Shown: one piece after another, positions 48,037 to 59,570 of the stretch
Numbering within the stretch: the stretch's first letter is position 1
Layout: every line of letters starts with the position of its first letter
DNA from: Rhyacophila brunnea
Lineage: Eukaryota; Arthropoda; Insecta; Trichoptera; Rhyacophilidae
NCBI GenBank assembly: GCA_022495005.1
Contig: JAGYXB010000376.1
Coordinates: 80,881-144,880, forward strand
Length of the DNA: 64,000 bases
Reading direction: 5' to 3'
Program-made: the position numbers and the translations under genes
Notes under the pieces: model-generated
What the model was told of the DNA's origin: nothing
Seen by the model: only the letters and a program-made list of their open reading frames with translations
The model's database searches: none

Positions 48037-49496
48037 TATAGAATCAGATAGCTAGTATAATAATATTTAATTTACGGGTTAGTTACCTGTTTCTAAACAG
48101 ATGCTGTTTGGTAACTGGCAAATAAAATTACAGCCTCAGCGATTTATCTTGCTTTTGTAATTTATTTGATTAAACATTTGATTCTTCGATGTCCCTACTG
48201 CAAAAGTATTCTGAAATAAATGTAATCATAACAGGTATAATGTTAAAAAAACATCTTAAAGTAATGACATTATGAGACGAAAACGCAAATATTAACAATG
48301 CACATAACCTCAAAATGATATGGACTAATCACTAAATTATCAAATTTTAATAATTATCATCTATGTCTATTATAAGACATAGATGATAATAATGCATAAA
48401 TGATACAATGTATTACACAAAATACAACTATAATAATCATTAAATTTGTTTTACTTACTTTTTGAAATATCGCATTATATGAAAAGGTATTATTATCATT
48501 TTAGAATCCATTATAAAAAGTGACGTTTACAATAGTTTACATGCACCTGAAGCTAGCCACAAGTCGTAAAGGCTAAAGTGCACTTTATTATTTAGCCAGT
48601 TAAATGATAAATTTAAAAATAGCATAAACATTTTATATGCCTGAAATTAAATAGTGTTAATGTTAATAGAGAAACAAAAAATGTGTGTATTTTACCAAAT
48701 GTATTACGTATTTCATTATGTACAAATCTATTTTGTTAATTCGTAAAGCACAACCACGTACGTAAAACGCATGTCCAATGTTTAATTATTTGTTATCGAA
48801 TTCAGATGTGACAGAAAGAGAAAGATTAACCTTTTAATCATATTAGCATGCGTAAAAGAGATGCAACATAATATCACTTTCACTTTAAAATTTATACCTA
48901 GTATTCAATGTCATAGTTCAACTTTAAATGAAAAAACAGAAACTCTAGGTAAGCATGTGTGCCCTTAACCAATTTCAATCTTCTGTACATTTTTTTTATT
49001 TATTTACAAATGCGGATTTTCGCGTACATACGAATTCGTCAACTGTTAAAGCAGAAATGCATAGACTATAATGCAGAAATGCTTTATTTCTTGAAATGTC
49101 CAAAGAAACTCGGTAAAGTAGGATGTTTATTGTAAAACAGTTTACTAGGCATCGAAAAAGGATATTATTTGATAATTTACACAGATGGCATTGGCTATAT
49201 CGAAATAGTTTGAAATGTCGCAAATTTGCGACACTATGCAGTAAAGGGTTAAATCGTACAAAAATAACGCTGCCGGTTACGCTATTCCGGGCATCGGGTG
49301 GGTGCCAATTAAAAACTTAAATTGTACAAAAATGTTTATGTGAAACGTTTTTAATTAAGAATTAGACAATTGAAATCCTTTTTTCTTATTTTAATATTCA
49401 TATTTTTTCAATATAAAATACTTAGCTCTTTACCAACAATTTTATAAATAATTAAAAATATGAGCTGTATATTTTATACTTACATATCGTAAAAAC
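48037..49496. other. Gene-free AT-rich stretch with a perfect hairpin
   Basis: No gene is supported. Short open frames at 48996-49320 lack domains. It contains the exact hairpin at 48353-48390, listed separately. Confidence 0.4.
48353..48390. repeat. 16-bp perfect hairpin, 6-nt loop
   Basis: ATTATCATCTATGTCT (48353-48368) and its exact reverse complement (48375-48390) flank the loop ATTATA. No terminator or miRNA context can be shown. It may be the core of an eroded foldback. Confidence 0.8.
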
Positions 49497-49553
49497 AAAA
49501 CTTCCACTCTGTGGAGGCTCCTATAATCTTATTAGGATCGGACATGGTAACAT
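49497..49553 (+). repeat. 3' fragment of the tRNA-derived SINE
   Basis: CTTCCACTCTGTGGAGGCTC followed by TTATTAGGATCGGACATGG matches the last part of the SINE at 24053-24290 (reverse) and 63340-63967. The tRNA head is missing. Confidence 0.75.
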
Positions 49554-49555
49554 TT

Positions 49556-50535
49556 TTTCCCATATATATCATTGAACCAATGTTTTTCTGCACTACATAG
49601 ATATTGATGCTCTGATTGATTGAACGAGAGTACCAATAAGTATGTCATAATAAAAGAGTTATTTAAACTTAAAAAATAAACCTTTGGCAATATACTTTTA
49701 CATACTTATTATAAAAAATCATAGAAAAAAATATTACTATCTTTCACTTTCCGGATGAAGGGTCTTATTAATAAAGAAGTGGAACGAAACAACGTCATTA
49801 TTTAATCGACAAAATAAATAAAAGACATCAGACGGGAACGATCTATATGCATTTCGATTAGCAAGTTCACATGCTGCCGACTACGCTATTTCGGCCATCT
49901 GACGGGAAGATTTTTTTTGTATATATACAATCATTGTAGTGTAGATGCATACGAAAAAATAAATTATACAGATTAAATCTTAACTTAAAAATAATAATAA
50001 GAGTTATCTGTGGAATAATATAAGTAGTCGATCCATTTTGCTTTGTAGCTGCCAAGATTAATTGGAATGTGAATTTAACTAAATGGTATATATTTTTTCA
50101 AAATAAATATACTTACATATTATATAAATATTCAGAAATTTATTGTCCCATAAATTATGGCGCCCTGGTTCCCCTAAACACGGGCTGGCCCTGTCAACAA
50201 AAAACCCAACTTATAATATTATGTCTCATGATCACATTACAAAATATCTGATGTGATAAAGAACATCGTCGTTAAATGATAATATATACTTAGATATGTA
50301 GGTGCATATATTATATACGTTGAATACAGTTAGCCTTATTTGGAAAGTCACATCTGACATATCCAATCCCTCGCCTTTTATGTCACATGTCGATCGACAA
50401 GCAATCATCATACGTAATGATTTTAATCGTTTCGAGCTATTGTTTCAATGTCTGACCTATTGGGTTACTTATGTTACAAGTTACAAGACTGTCATCTGCT
50501 GTATACTGTATGCTGTGTAACAAAGCTAAGTAACG
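49556..50535. other. Unassigned AT-rich sequence
   Basis: A block at 50143-50200 (GGCGCCCTGGTTCCCC then GGGCTGGCCCTG) looks like one end of a hAT element, read in reverse as CAGGGCCAGCCC, but no partner was found. The 72-codon frame at 50302-50520 is unrecognised. Confidence 0.4.
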
Positions 50536-50852
50536 ACTAGGGGCCTTGTGTTAGAACTTGCGAGTTGTAGTCGCCCGGTCGACATGACGTCATATGACAT
50601 CATTGTGACGTACTACCGGAGTGATAATAGCATTCGAGAAAATAATGCTACTAAAATAGTGGCGTTATCCATTGTCCCCATACACAAATATGTGTACATA
50701 TAATGTACAAATAGGTTCCCATACACAGCATAATAATATCTATGGTGAGCCGTGTGCGTTGGACGGCTTGCCTCGAGCGTGTATTGGCTGACGTCACAAT
50801 TACGTCATGTCGTCGGGTGACTTCATATCACTAGTTAGAACATAGGGCTGCA
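50536..50852. mobile_element. Inverted-repeat element (GTGACGT/CGACATGACGT ends)
   Basis: The left side TAGGGGCCTTGTGTTAGAAC, then CGGTCGACATGACGTCAT, mirrors the reversed right side CAGCCCTATGTTCTAACTAG, then CCCGACGACATGACGTAAT. Related terminal sequence starts the window at 40-130. It is hAT-like by its (C/T)AG start. No matching flanking duplication. Confidence 0.6.
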
Positions 50853-51159
50853 GTTTAACAAATATGATCTACTTAACTAGTCTGAGGGGTTGAACTGGAG
50901 ATATTGGGGGTTAAAGATTTTTTTTAACTCAGTTTTTATGCTGATTATGGTGTCACTATCGCACCCTATCGATTCTTCAAAATATCGAAAGCAATACAAA
51001 GTCTTCGAAATCATCGGAAACCGGATTTTAATTTTCAGTTAAAAATAACATTATATCATTTATAAGTAGGTAATAATAATTAATAAGTCGTTATTAATAG
51101 TAGCTGCTAAAATTAAAGTGATTCGTCAGTCGCTCAAAATCGCTGCACTTCAACGGTTC

Positions 51160-51200
51160 GTGTCCGGAAACTTGTACGTATGCAGTTCGCCGTATCGCCA
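51160..51200 (+). repeat. Copy of the GTCCGGAAACTTGTACGTA repeat
   Basis: Thirty-odd bases identical to 1467-1498 (GTCCGGAAACTTGTACGTAT then GCAGTTCGCC). Isolated fragment. Confidence 0.7.
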
Positions 51201-51275
51201 TGTAACATAAAAAGTTTAGTTAGACAAGTCTTTTCAACTGGTACATTCATAGGTTTGACGACCCACCGCTATTTT

Positions 51276-52092
51276 GTGTAGATGTTACGCCGAATTTGCG
51301 AAATTGACTATTACATGAGATGGGCAATATTTTTCCTAATTCATGTAATAGTCAAGCCCGTTGCCTTATTCATGAATTAGGTAAATTATCTGCCGAGTGC
51401 GTGAATTCGCCAGGGTATGGAATTCTTAAACTGTCAACATGACAGTAGAAAAAGTAAATTTAATACGGATGGTTTTATTAGTTATAATTGGACATACTAT
51501 AATATTATTATTATCAGGTAAGGTTAGGTTTTGTAATATTGAATTCAACTGAATGTCCATTTTGAGGTTAGCTAACAAGTGTCAACAAACTATCAAATCA
51601 TAATATCACAAACAAACAATCGACCATTGCACGATTGATACCCAGCACGAATCAAATCGCGATAATACCTTTTAATAAAATTCTTCCGTTTTCATATTAT
51701 AGTTCTAGATTTTTTTTTGGGCATAGTAAATGGATATGAACGTCATTGTAGTTATTGATTGGTATATTTTTATATAATCAATGACATTTGACACATTTGG
51801 TTAGTTTGATTAGTTGCAAAAAACACCACCGGAGCGCGACTATCTATTTTGACCAATGCATGAGGATTTGACACATTTGGTTTAGTTGCAAAAAACACCA
51901 CCGTAGCGCTACTATCTAATTTGCCCAATGCATGAACTAGGCAGATAAATTACTGCCGAATTCACGCACTCAGCAGATATTTTGACTAATTCATGAATAA
52001 GGCAACGGGCTTGCATTTTTCATGATTTAGGCAAAATTTTTCCCATTTCATGTAATGGTCAATTTCGCACATTCGGCGTAACACAGACACAA
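51276..52092. mobile_element. Inverted-repeat element with 130-bp arms
   Basis: The left arm from TGTTACGCCGAATTTGCG through CTAATTCATG and GCCTTATTCATGAATTAGG (about 51283-51412) is matched by the right arm 51948-52083 in reverse complement. Both arms carry repeated AATTCATG units. The centre contains a tandem duplication (51785-51945). No transposase and no clear target duplication. Confidence 0.75.
51785..51945 (+). repeat. Imperfect tandem duplication of about 80 bp
   Basis: The unit TTTGACACATTTGGTT...AGTTGCAAAAAACACCACCG...CTATCTA...CCAATGCATGA occurs twice, at about 51786-51865 and 51868-51944, with small indels. It lies in the spacer of the inverted-repeat element. Confidence 0.85.
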
Positions 52093-52099
52093 TGATTTG

Positions 52100-52509
52100 A
52101 CAAGTCCACTTTTATTACAATATAAACAGTTTTCAGTGTCGTAATGTTCATTATGAAGTTAACCATCACTAGCGAAGCGAAAAACTCAACGAGCTTGTTG
52201 AAATGACCATGAGACTTTTCTTATGTAACGATTATGAATAAGTATTATATTATTATTATTAACATTTCGTATGTATTTATTTCAATACGTCGGTATATTT
52301 TTATATTTTGTAAACATAATAGTGAATAATTATTATTTACCCGCCCATGTCCCGAACGCAAACAACGATAAGCATTGTCATGCACGCCTAACATGCTCGA
52401 AACAAATATTACTTTTCACCCAAACGAACAATTTTATGCATAGCCATGATCCTGTTCCTACGGTTTGAACCATACAATTTTCAAACATTGATTTTCATCA
52501 CAATATTTA
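52100..52509. other. Unassigned AT-rich sequence
   Basis: No feature recognised. The 65-codon frame at 52271 is unsupported. Confidence 0.35.
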
Positions 52510-53265
52510 TATCATTTTTATTATGAAATTGGGCATAATAAGTTTCCGTTCCGTGACTACGAAACTTAGCTTTTAAAACATGAATGAAACACTTTTTATC
52601 ACTTAAAAGAGCTCTATTAGATTAAAAAAACCATACACTTCAAAATAAAACTACAAATAGTCAAAAAAATATTATTGAATTTTAATTCTTGGGCACATTT
52701 CGTTCCCCTCCGTTACCCTATGTCTATAATGGCAGAGCATTTTTCCTTTAGTATTTGAAAAAACCAATCAATGTTCGTTCTGCTATTTTTTAAAGACAAT
52801 AATCACTTTTACTAAATTTTATTGGAAAAATAAATAAGTTTCGTTATTTAATAATCAAATGAAAAATAGTTAACGTTCAACTTTTTTGGGGACATTTTCG
52901 GAATGGAACGAAATGGTAACGGAGTGTAATTTGTAAAGCTAAAGTTACATGTTACCATAAAACAAATTTTTGTTTTATGAAATTTATTTGAATTTTTTGA
53001 TAGACAGATAAATATTCAACGTGCGTCAAAATAACAAAACAAATCAAACTTAATCACTAAAATAGACATATTTTATAATAAATTTCACAATACTTGTAAA
53101 ATAAGGTAGGTAATAATTTTGACACACTATACATTACCATAACTTTATTTGGCATTTATATTATTTGTAACTCAGATAAAAAATATTTTTAAGCAAATTA
53201 ACAATATATGAAAAAAAAAATCAGCAAGGGATTCAGACGCGAGTTCCTAGCGCGGCACGGAGTAT
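52510..53265 (-). repeat. Inverted partner of the repeat at 0.1-0.85 kb
   Basis: The reverse complement of this segment reproduces 130-840 in order, including GTTTCCGTTCCGTGACTACG, GGGCACATTTCGTTCC, CCTATGTCTATAATGGCAGA and CAAGGGATTCAGACGCGAG. There is one extra block at 52975-53040. It is noncoding. Copies of one old family in opposite orientation are the simplest reading. Confidence 0.85.
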
Positions 53266-53286
53266 ATAACTTTACGAAAATAATTA

Positions 53287-53852
53287 TAGTCAAACTCGGT
53301 TATTACGATCTCTGACATAGCGAGATCTCGGATGTAATAACGAAACATTTGTTGACAATTGGTTTATGATTTTCGCCATACATTTAATTCTTTCACTGTT
53401 ATAACGAGCAACTTATCGGATATACCGAGCTAAAATACTGTTAATGTGTCGACCGTTTTAAAACATTTTGACCCTAAGCAATAAAATCCGATTGGACAGG
53501 ATGCCGCCGGGGTCGGATTACGTTTATGACACTAGTAAAGTGTCTAAGTACCTACCTTATTGGTGTTTCACCGACAATAATAAAAAAGTATCCACGCATA
53601 TGGTTGAAAAACCCAAGGTTTGTGAAGTCCGTAGGTACCTACCAGCGTTAATTACAATAAACAACTTCTTTTGTAGTTTATGAATGCCATGCTCGTTTCG
53701 GGGATTTTTACGATGGTTTCCAAATTTTTTATTTTCGGCTTTTTGTGTAATGTGACATGCCCATTTAAAAATACCTATTCTCTGATATAACGACGCTTAT
53801 AACAAGCAAATTCAGTCGGTCCCATCTTCCTCGTAATAACCAAGTTCGACTT
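53287..53852. mobile_element. Pogo/Tigger-type non-autonomous element
   Basis: The left end TAGTCAAACTCGGTTATTAC and the reversed right end AAGTCGAACTTGGTTATTAC match the known Tigger-type terminus CAGTC(A/G)AAC..CGGTTAT. TA dinucleotides flank both ends (53285-53286, 53853-53854). Repeated ATAACGA/TATACCGAG words occur inside, as is usual in this group. The 71-codon frame at 53468 shows no transposase motif. 566 bp. Confidence 0.85.
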
Positions 53853-53854
53853 TA

Positions 53855-55213
53855 TGTTGTCTTGAAATTTAATTGTATTCATCAACATAAAATGTAGCTA
53901 TACAGGTTGATTGTAATCAAGACGTACTTTTCTGACATTTCGTGAATACCTACAGTTCTAGGTATTAAATCTAATCGAGTACACATTTCTGTTAAACGTG
54001 ACAAAAAATACTTTTTCATACATTTTTATAAATTTCTATGCCTAAAATGTATGGAGAAGTTTTAAAATTTTGGTGGCGTATAACAGAAAGAGTATGACAG
54101 AGCCAGTGCCTGTCTCGCAATTATTTCAGTCTGGTGTTTTTTCTTTTCCTTCTGTTGTTTTTTTATCTCCATACTTTTATGTGCGCTATTTTTGCGTATT
54201 CAGACATATCACATACTTTTTTAATCTTTATTATATTATTATATTATAGTCAGGTTATTTTTTATATTTTTTAATGAAAATATTTTTGTTTTTCATACGA
54301 ACAGACAAAATAATTTTTTTATAATCTATGAAGAACTAAACACACACTGTAAACCCAACTTTATGCATGCCATTTCGTTACTTTTACATTCCCCATATAC
54401 GTTACCACCAATATAGTTTCGGAGTGGAAGTAACGGATTCTGTTTCAGAAGTGTTTGAAGCCAAAATTTAGCTTAGTTTTATTGTTAAACCTGCGATATG
54501 TTATATTATATCTGTAGTATGAAAGATAAGCTCCATATGTGTAGTATGTGAAATAGAAATATGTGTTTTCTTACCTTATAAATCGTAGTAACAGTAGTGG
54601 AACTTCTTAAATGACCAACCCAGAAAGCAACCTGTTCCGATAGCGATACCGACACACACCAACAATTTAAAGTGTACATGGCGATCAGTGTTATACAAAA
54701 ATGTTGCTACATTAAAAAAAAACATATTTATAGTGAAAATTTTTCGCCTTCATGCTAAAATCGTAGTAACGGAATGTGGAGTTCCACTTTTTCAAATATC
54801 CTGGGACACACTTTAAACGTGATTTTTTTTCAATATTGGTACAAATTTACGAAAAACTATATATTTTCCAAAAATATATAATGTAAGCTGTTGAAAACAC
54901 TACGAATTTAATTTTACACACTCAAAATTAATGACGAAATCAGACTTTGTTTATTTGAATTTATGGGTGGGACATGGCAAAAACGCACTACCTTTCGATC
55001 TAAATAATCAATTAAAAATATATACAGGTCAGATAGTTGTATTTAACTGATTGAATAGAGTAAATTAATAAATTTGCATGTTAAAAGTACATAACTTTCC
55101 AACATTTTATAATATAATAACTATGAAAAAATCAATCAAAGTCATGGGACATGCCAAAAACGCAATGTACAAACTTTGGCGAAAATGCCCAGATACATCT
55201 GAATTTATATGAC
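53855..55213. other. Repeat-derived AT-rich sequence, no gene
   Basis: No ORF of note. 55165-55190 is identical over 26 bases to 941-966, so the stretch before it probably belongs to the same old repeat family as 40-968. Words like GTAACGG(A) recur at 54430 and 54765. Confidence 0.45.
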
Positions 55214-55221
55214 ACTATGCG

Positions 55222-55786
55222 TAGAGTTGGGTTTCGGGAATTTCCCGACGGGAATTCTCGAGAAATTTTCGAGGTTTCATTCCCGAATCTCGAGAATTGA
55301 AATTTTTAACATTTCGTGAAATCCCGGATCTCGAGAATCTTTCCTCGGGATTCGGGATTTCTTTATTATCAAATATTCATTGAAAAAACGATTTTCTATA
55401 TGAAAATAATGGACAGAATACACAAAACGTTCAAAGACTGATCGGGGCATTTAACACAATTAAGCCAACGTCGACACAAAATGAGCGCAATTTTTTCAAA
55501 CATCAGGAAATTTTGAGTCTCAAAAACGTACGCGATTGTCAGTCTGTGTTTTTTGAATTTCTATTTTAATAAGTAATGTTTTGAATTATTATTGTTTCCC
55601 TTCTTCTATTTTGTTTGTCATCTTACATAAATAAAAAAACATCTTTTTTTGGAATTGTCTTTTTTTACACTAATTTTAGGATTTTTACAGTTTTTTTTTT
55701 TAAATTTCCGGAGATTTCAAAATTTCATCATTTCGGGAAATCCCTAATCTCAAGATTGAGATTTTCTCGGGAAATACCCAACTCTA
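55222..55786. mobile_element. TAGAGTTGGG MITE (hAT-like), copy C
   Basis: It starts TAGAGTTGGGTTTCGGGAAT and ends GGGAAATACCCAACTCTA. It lies in the opposite orientation to copies A and B. The flanks ACTATGCG (55214-55221) and ACTATATG (55787-55794) agree in six of eight positions. The CTCGAGATTCGGGA-type subterminal units and the middle block are shared. 565 bp, noncoding. Confidence 0.88.
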
Positions 55787-56039
55787 ACTATATGTTTTGC
55801 TGAAAGGCGCAAACCGTGAAGAAGCCCGTCTGAAGGCAAAATCATACGGGTCACGATCTTCAGTCATGATATCGCGACATATGAAAATATTAATAAAGGT
55901 TGTATATCATTGGTTTAGTTAGTTAGATGAACATGTTCAACTCATTGTGAATTTGAACCCAAAACAAGACAAGACAAAGTAATTATTTAAATAAAAATAT
56001 ATGGCTATCAACTTTAGAACAAATTGGTGGAATGTAATA

Positions 56040-56147
56040 TTATTGTACGTATTATGTATTTAATGGTTACATGTAAATTGTACGTAAAACGTTTCACCGT
56101 GGCACAGTTCGCCATGAGCTTTCTTATCGGACAGAGATGACTATACT
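56040..56147 (+). repeat. Copy of repeat also at 1800-1890
   Basis: GTTACATGTAAATTGTACGT, CGTTTCACCGTGGCACAG and GAGCTTTCTTATCGG match 1800-1885 in reverse complement. It lies directly before the Harbinger-like arm. Confidence 0.55.
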
Positions 56148-56256
56148 CATTAGCTCTGGGGCATTCATAAACATATTACAAAGGCCCCTTTATTCGAATA
56201 CAAAGGCCTTCTATATTATATCGAGCGCGACACCGGTGTCCCGTCTGAAACGGGTC
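56148..56256 (+). repeat. Single arm of the Harbinger-like foldback
   Basis: TTAGCTCTGGGGCATTCATA through CACCGGTGTCCCGTCTGAAA to CGGGTC matches the right arm of 61524-61844 closely. The left arm is missing. Confidence 0.8.
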
Positions 56257-57139
56257 TAAGTGTCGCTGACTTCAAACAAAGGAAGTTCGGGACCGAGATT
56301 GTTTGAAGAATTGTTTTGTAGTCGGCCATGCACTAAAATAATGAAATACAATGCTTATCTTGTAAACAAATTAGATAACTAAAAAGTACTTAGATCTATT
56401 AAAATTAAGTGAATGCGAACCCGAATTATTAATAAAATGTGGGCACTCGTGACGTGCATTAGTACAAAATAAATATTGGGGGCTAAAAATACAAATGCGA
56501 AACAAATTTGCTTGCTCGAAAAACACTCAGGAAAAAAATACATTATTTTACGTACGTAGGATTCGCGATTATTTATTTACCTCGCAAATTACGACAGGAA
56601 TGATAAATAGAGATTCGCAGCAGCGACGAATCTGTAAAAATAATTCGCCCCATTTATAATCGACAATCGCATGTAATCATTTAAATAAATACAAACAAAA
56701 CCGAGATCTTTTATATCGGAAATGTGTTTTAATTTATTTCGTAATTCTGTCAGTTCGGCTGTCCTCTGAAACAATTTGAAAAATTTCAAACTTCCCGCCC
56801 ACGAAGATATCAAAACAAAGTATGGGAGTTATGGCTGTATTACACTGAACGACACAAGATCATCGCATTTTGGGTAATTGCAGAATAAACGTGGAAATGT
56901 TTATTTAAGATGATATTAAAATGTCGTTTAATTTGAGGTTCGGCGTCTTCTACTCTACGCCCCTTCCCCAAGCAACGCGATCCTCTGTGGGCCCTCTCTT
57001 CAGTCATGGACGTATAATCTGCCATGTTAATAACGGTGCGCCTCTTTCAAAATTTTGAGGGAGTGTTCCATAACCAACGACAAACAATAGTCACAGATCA
57101 TAGGTGAAGATAATGAAGTCTCACCAAACCACACCCAGT
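56257..57139. other. Unassigned sequence with a GC-richer reverse frame
   Basis: The reverse frame 57025-56840 starts in a fair context with MADYTSMTEERAHRGSRCLG and has GC-richer codons, but no known domain and no splice donor where the good composition ends. I do not call it a gene. Confidence 0.3.
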
Positions 57140-57920
57140 CTTAATTAATAAATCGTATCACGAGGCTCTGTGTTTATGTGAAGCATCAGCAGTGTTGTTT
57201 ATGACTGGAAATGTCTAATAAAAACAGTTACCCTATACTGGGGAATCTACGCACTCTAGTGTGCTTTAATGAAGTGTGAGCATGGGAGAGAGGAGCACGA
57301 AAAATATACTTAAATATAAAACCAAAGCTAATAAAACTGCCAGATGAAGTCAAAATGAAGAGACCTTCATGTTCGCAGTAATGTCGCTGTAGGATTGGTT
57401 TGTCGAATAGACCAAATAGCAAATCTTCAGGAGATGAAAAACAATGTCATTATCCTATGTTTAAATACATGGAAAAATTTTAATTGTTGTTTTTACAGCA
57501 TATGAATGCTGTATGCATTACAAAGCAATAAAGAAAAGGATGGTTCTAGTCCATTTAGTTTAGATACAAAAGGTCATTCTGCATTAAAAGGTCGATTTCG
57601 ACAAAAACGGATATTCGACAAACCAATCATATAGCGACGATGACACCATATATTTCTAAATGCAACAAAATTGGCTTTGGTGGCGACTACGTCGGACGGT
57701 CCGACGAGCCCAACAGCTGGTTGTACCGACCAGCTCTTCGCTTTCCGTACACAAGGGAAACACAAACATATACCTCTTGAAATCAACTGCCCGCACCACA
57801 CTTGGCTTAGATGTGAAATATCAGCAGTATTTTTTAGCCTGGGAATATCTCAGGAGCAAATAAAAAAGACTAAGGTCGCCACGCACTCACGGAGTGCTTT
57901 GACTCATTCTAACACAAAGT
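57140..57920. repeat. Repeat cluster with inverted and direct copies
   Basis: Arms 57381-57409 and 57612-57641 are inverted repeats sharing GATTGGTTTGTCGAATA and TCGCT. The blocks at 57175-57215 and 57808-57848 are diverged direct repeats (CATCAGCAGTGTT...TGGAAAT against TATCAGCAGTATT...TGGGAAT). The two open frames at 57660-57946 overlap each other and carry no motif. Old element debris of unknown class. Confidence 0.45.
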
Positions 57921-58899
57921 ATTTAGAGAGGAGGATAGTGGACTAACAAAAAATAGACGAAAAACAAAGCTAAAACAATAGACATAACTATGAGAAGTGA
58001 TCTCCATGTCCGCAGTGAGACGCCCCAAATATTTTAAAAGCTATAATCCTTTGTCACAATGGGCCGAACAACTGGATGGACGAACTTGAGCATACATATT
58101 TTGGTACACTCCCACATGGTTTACATTTTACAATTTACATCCTATAGTTCTCTGCCACATGATCATGTTGGTCAGGCGAGGTCAGGTCAGGTCAGTCCAA
58201 GCTCATAGAGCTTAGCAGCAAATCCACTTTGTCCAGTCAAAAATTTACCGGTGTAGTCGTCAGAAGTACATGTCAAGAATGATTTCAAAATCAAAAACAA
58301 AGACGAAAAAATGAGGAAAGGAATGTGGCCAAGGCTAAATAGTTAGACCCAAAATTGGATCTTCGTGTCAGGTAGACCGTGGAATATAATAGAGTTGAAT
58401 ACGTCGGTGTAATACGGTGACGCGATCACGCGGTGAAAATTTTAATATTAATTGGCAAAATGGTAAATGTTTAAGATTCAGTTTTTTGGCAGACTGCCAA
58501 GACAGTCTTCGCAGACGAATTAGTATCGGACGAATCTAATGGAGGCAGGAATGGGGTTTTTAAAATTTAAATAGGTGATAGGAACACATTTTTTTTAATA
58601 CCGCCCAGCGATTTGCGTTTCAAATGCTAATAAAATACCACTACATGTTGCAATTCCTGCAATTACTTCGATTGCCTTGATGAAGGCGGTTTCGCTTGTT
58701 TTGTTTGTTGTCATGGTGCAAACATGTACTTATTTGCCAAGCATGATTAAAACGAACTGTTTACTCACTTCCTTATTAGTATTCACTTTACTTTACTTCA
58801 AAATTCGAAAGCACTGTTCTTTTTAAGCACTTGGAAACCAAACTGAGGAATACATGTTAATAATATTTGTACTATTTAGATCCAAGCTTTTATCGAATA
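57921..58899. other. Unassigned sequence; short GGTCA tandem
   Basis: GGTCAGGTCAGGTCAG occurs at about 58181-58196. No gene is supported. Confidence 0.4.
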
Positions 58900-59560
58900 C
58901 GACACATTTACTGGCATACGATGTGATCGTGAAACCAATAGTTATAATATATGGGTGTGAAATACAAACCCTAACGAAGTAACATGACAAGGCTATCAAA
59001 ATTCTTCAAGTATACGTGGACCAAGGGTGCCAGCATCGGTACGAACAACGAGATCTTCAGACATCGAACAATTTAATCCCCGTATAGCTAATATCTTCAA
59101 AAGTGACCTTCCACTGTGTCTAAAGCGCAAAGTGTTCAACCAGTGTGTGCTTCCCGTGATCACATATGCGTGTGAAACATGGACCCTAAGTAAAAGAGAG
59201 ATCCAGAAACTTAGAGTAGCACATGCATATTGCATGCTGAGCATAACGCGAAAGGACAAAAAGAGGAATGAGTGGTTAAGCAGACAAGGGTTTGCGATGT
59301 AATAGAGTTTATTAAAATCTTTAAATGGAGATGGGCTAGACACATAGCTCGAAGAAGAGACAATCGTTGGACAAATCTAGTCATCCAGTGGTATCCAAGA
59401 AGTAAAAAATGTCCGCAAGGTAGACCTATAGGCCGCTGGATCGATGAAATGATAAAGTTCTACGGAAGTACGCGGCAACTCAATACACATGACCGAGAGA
59501 AGTGGACGCAGCTTGAAGAGGCCTTCACCCAGCAGTGGATAGATTTAGGCTGATGATAGT
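58900..59560 (+). pseudogene. RTE-like ORF2 C-terminal region, fullest copy
   Basis: An upstream scrap reads VIVKPIVIIYGCEIQTLTK (58926-58980), the LYG.E.WTL block. The main part runs from SSDIEQFNPRIANIFKSDLP (59048) through FNQCVLPVITYACETWTLSK and HAYCMLSITRKDKKRNEWLS. A frameshift near 59285 leads to TRVCDVIEFIKIFKWRWARH, IARRRDNRWTNLVIQWYPRS, GRPIGRWIDEMIKFYGSTR and LEEAFTQQWIDLG with stop. This is the thumb and tail of an RTE-type reverse transcriptase. The catalytic palm and the endonuclease are absent. The two ETWTL-type blocks suggest two fused fragments. The fragment at 4588-4820 is the same family. Confidence 0.88.
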
Positions 59561-59570
59561 TAATATCTTG

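Noticed and set aside
56840..57025. Reverse-strand first exon starting MADYTSMTEERAH
   Set aside because: Composition is suggestive, but there is no splice donor at the point where it degrades and no recognisable domain.
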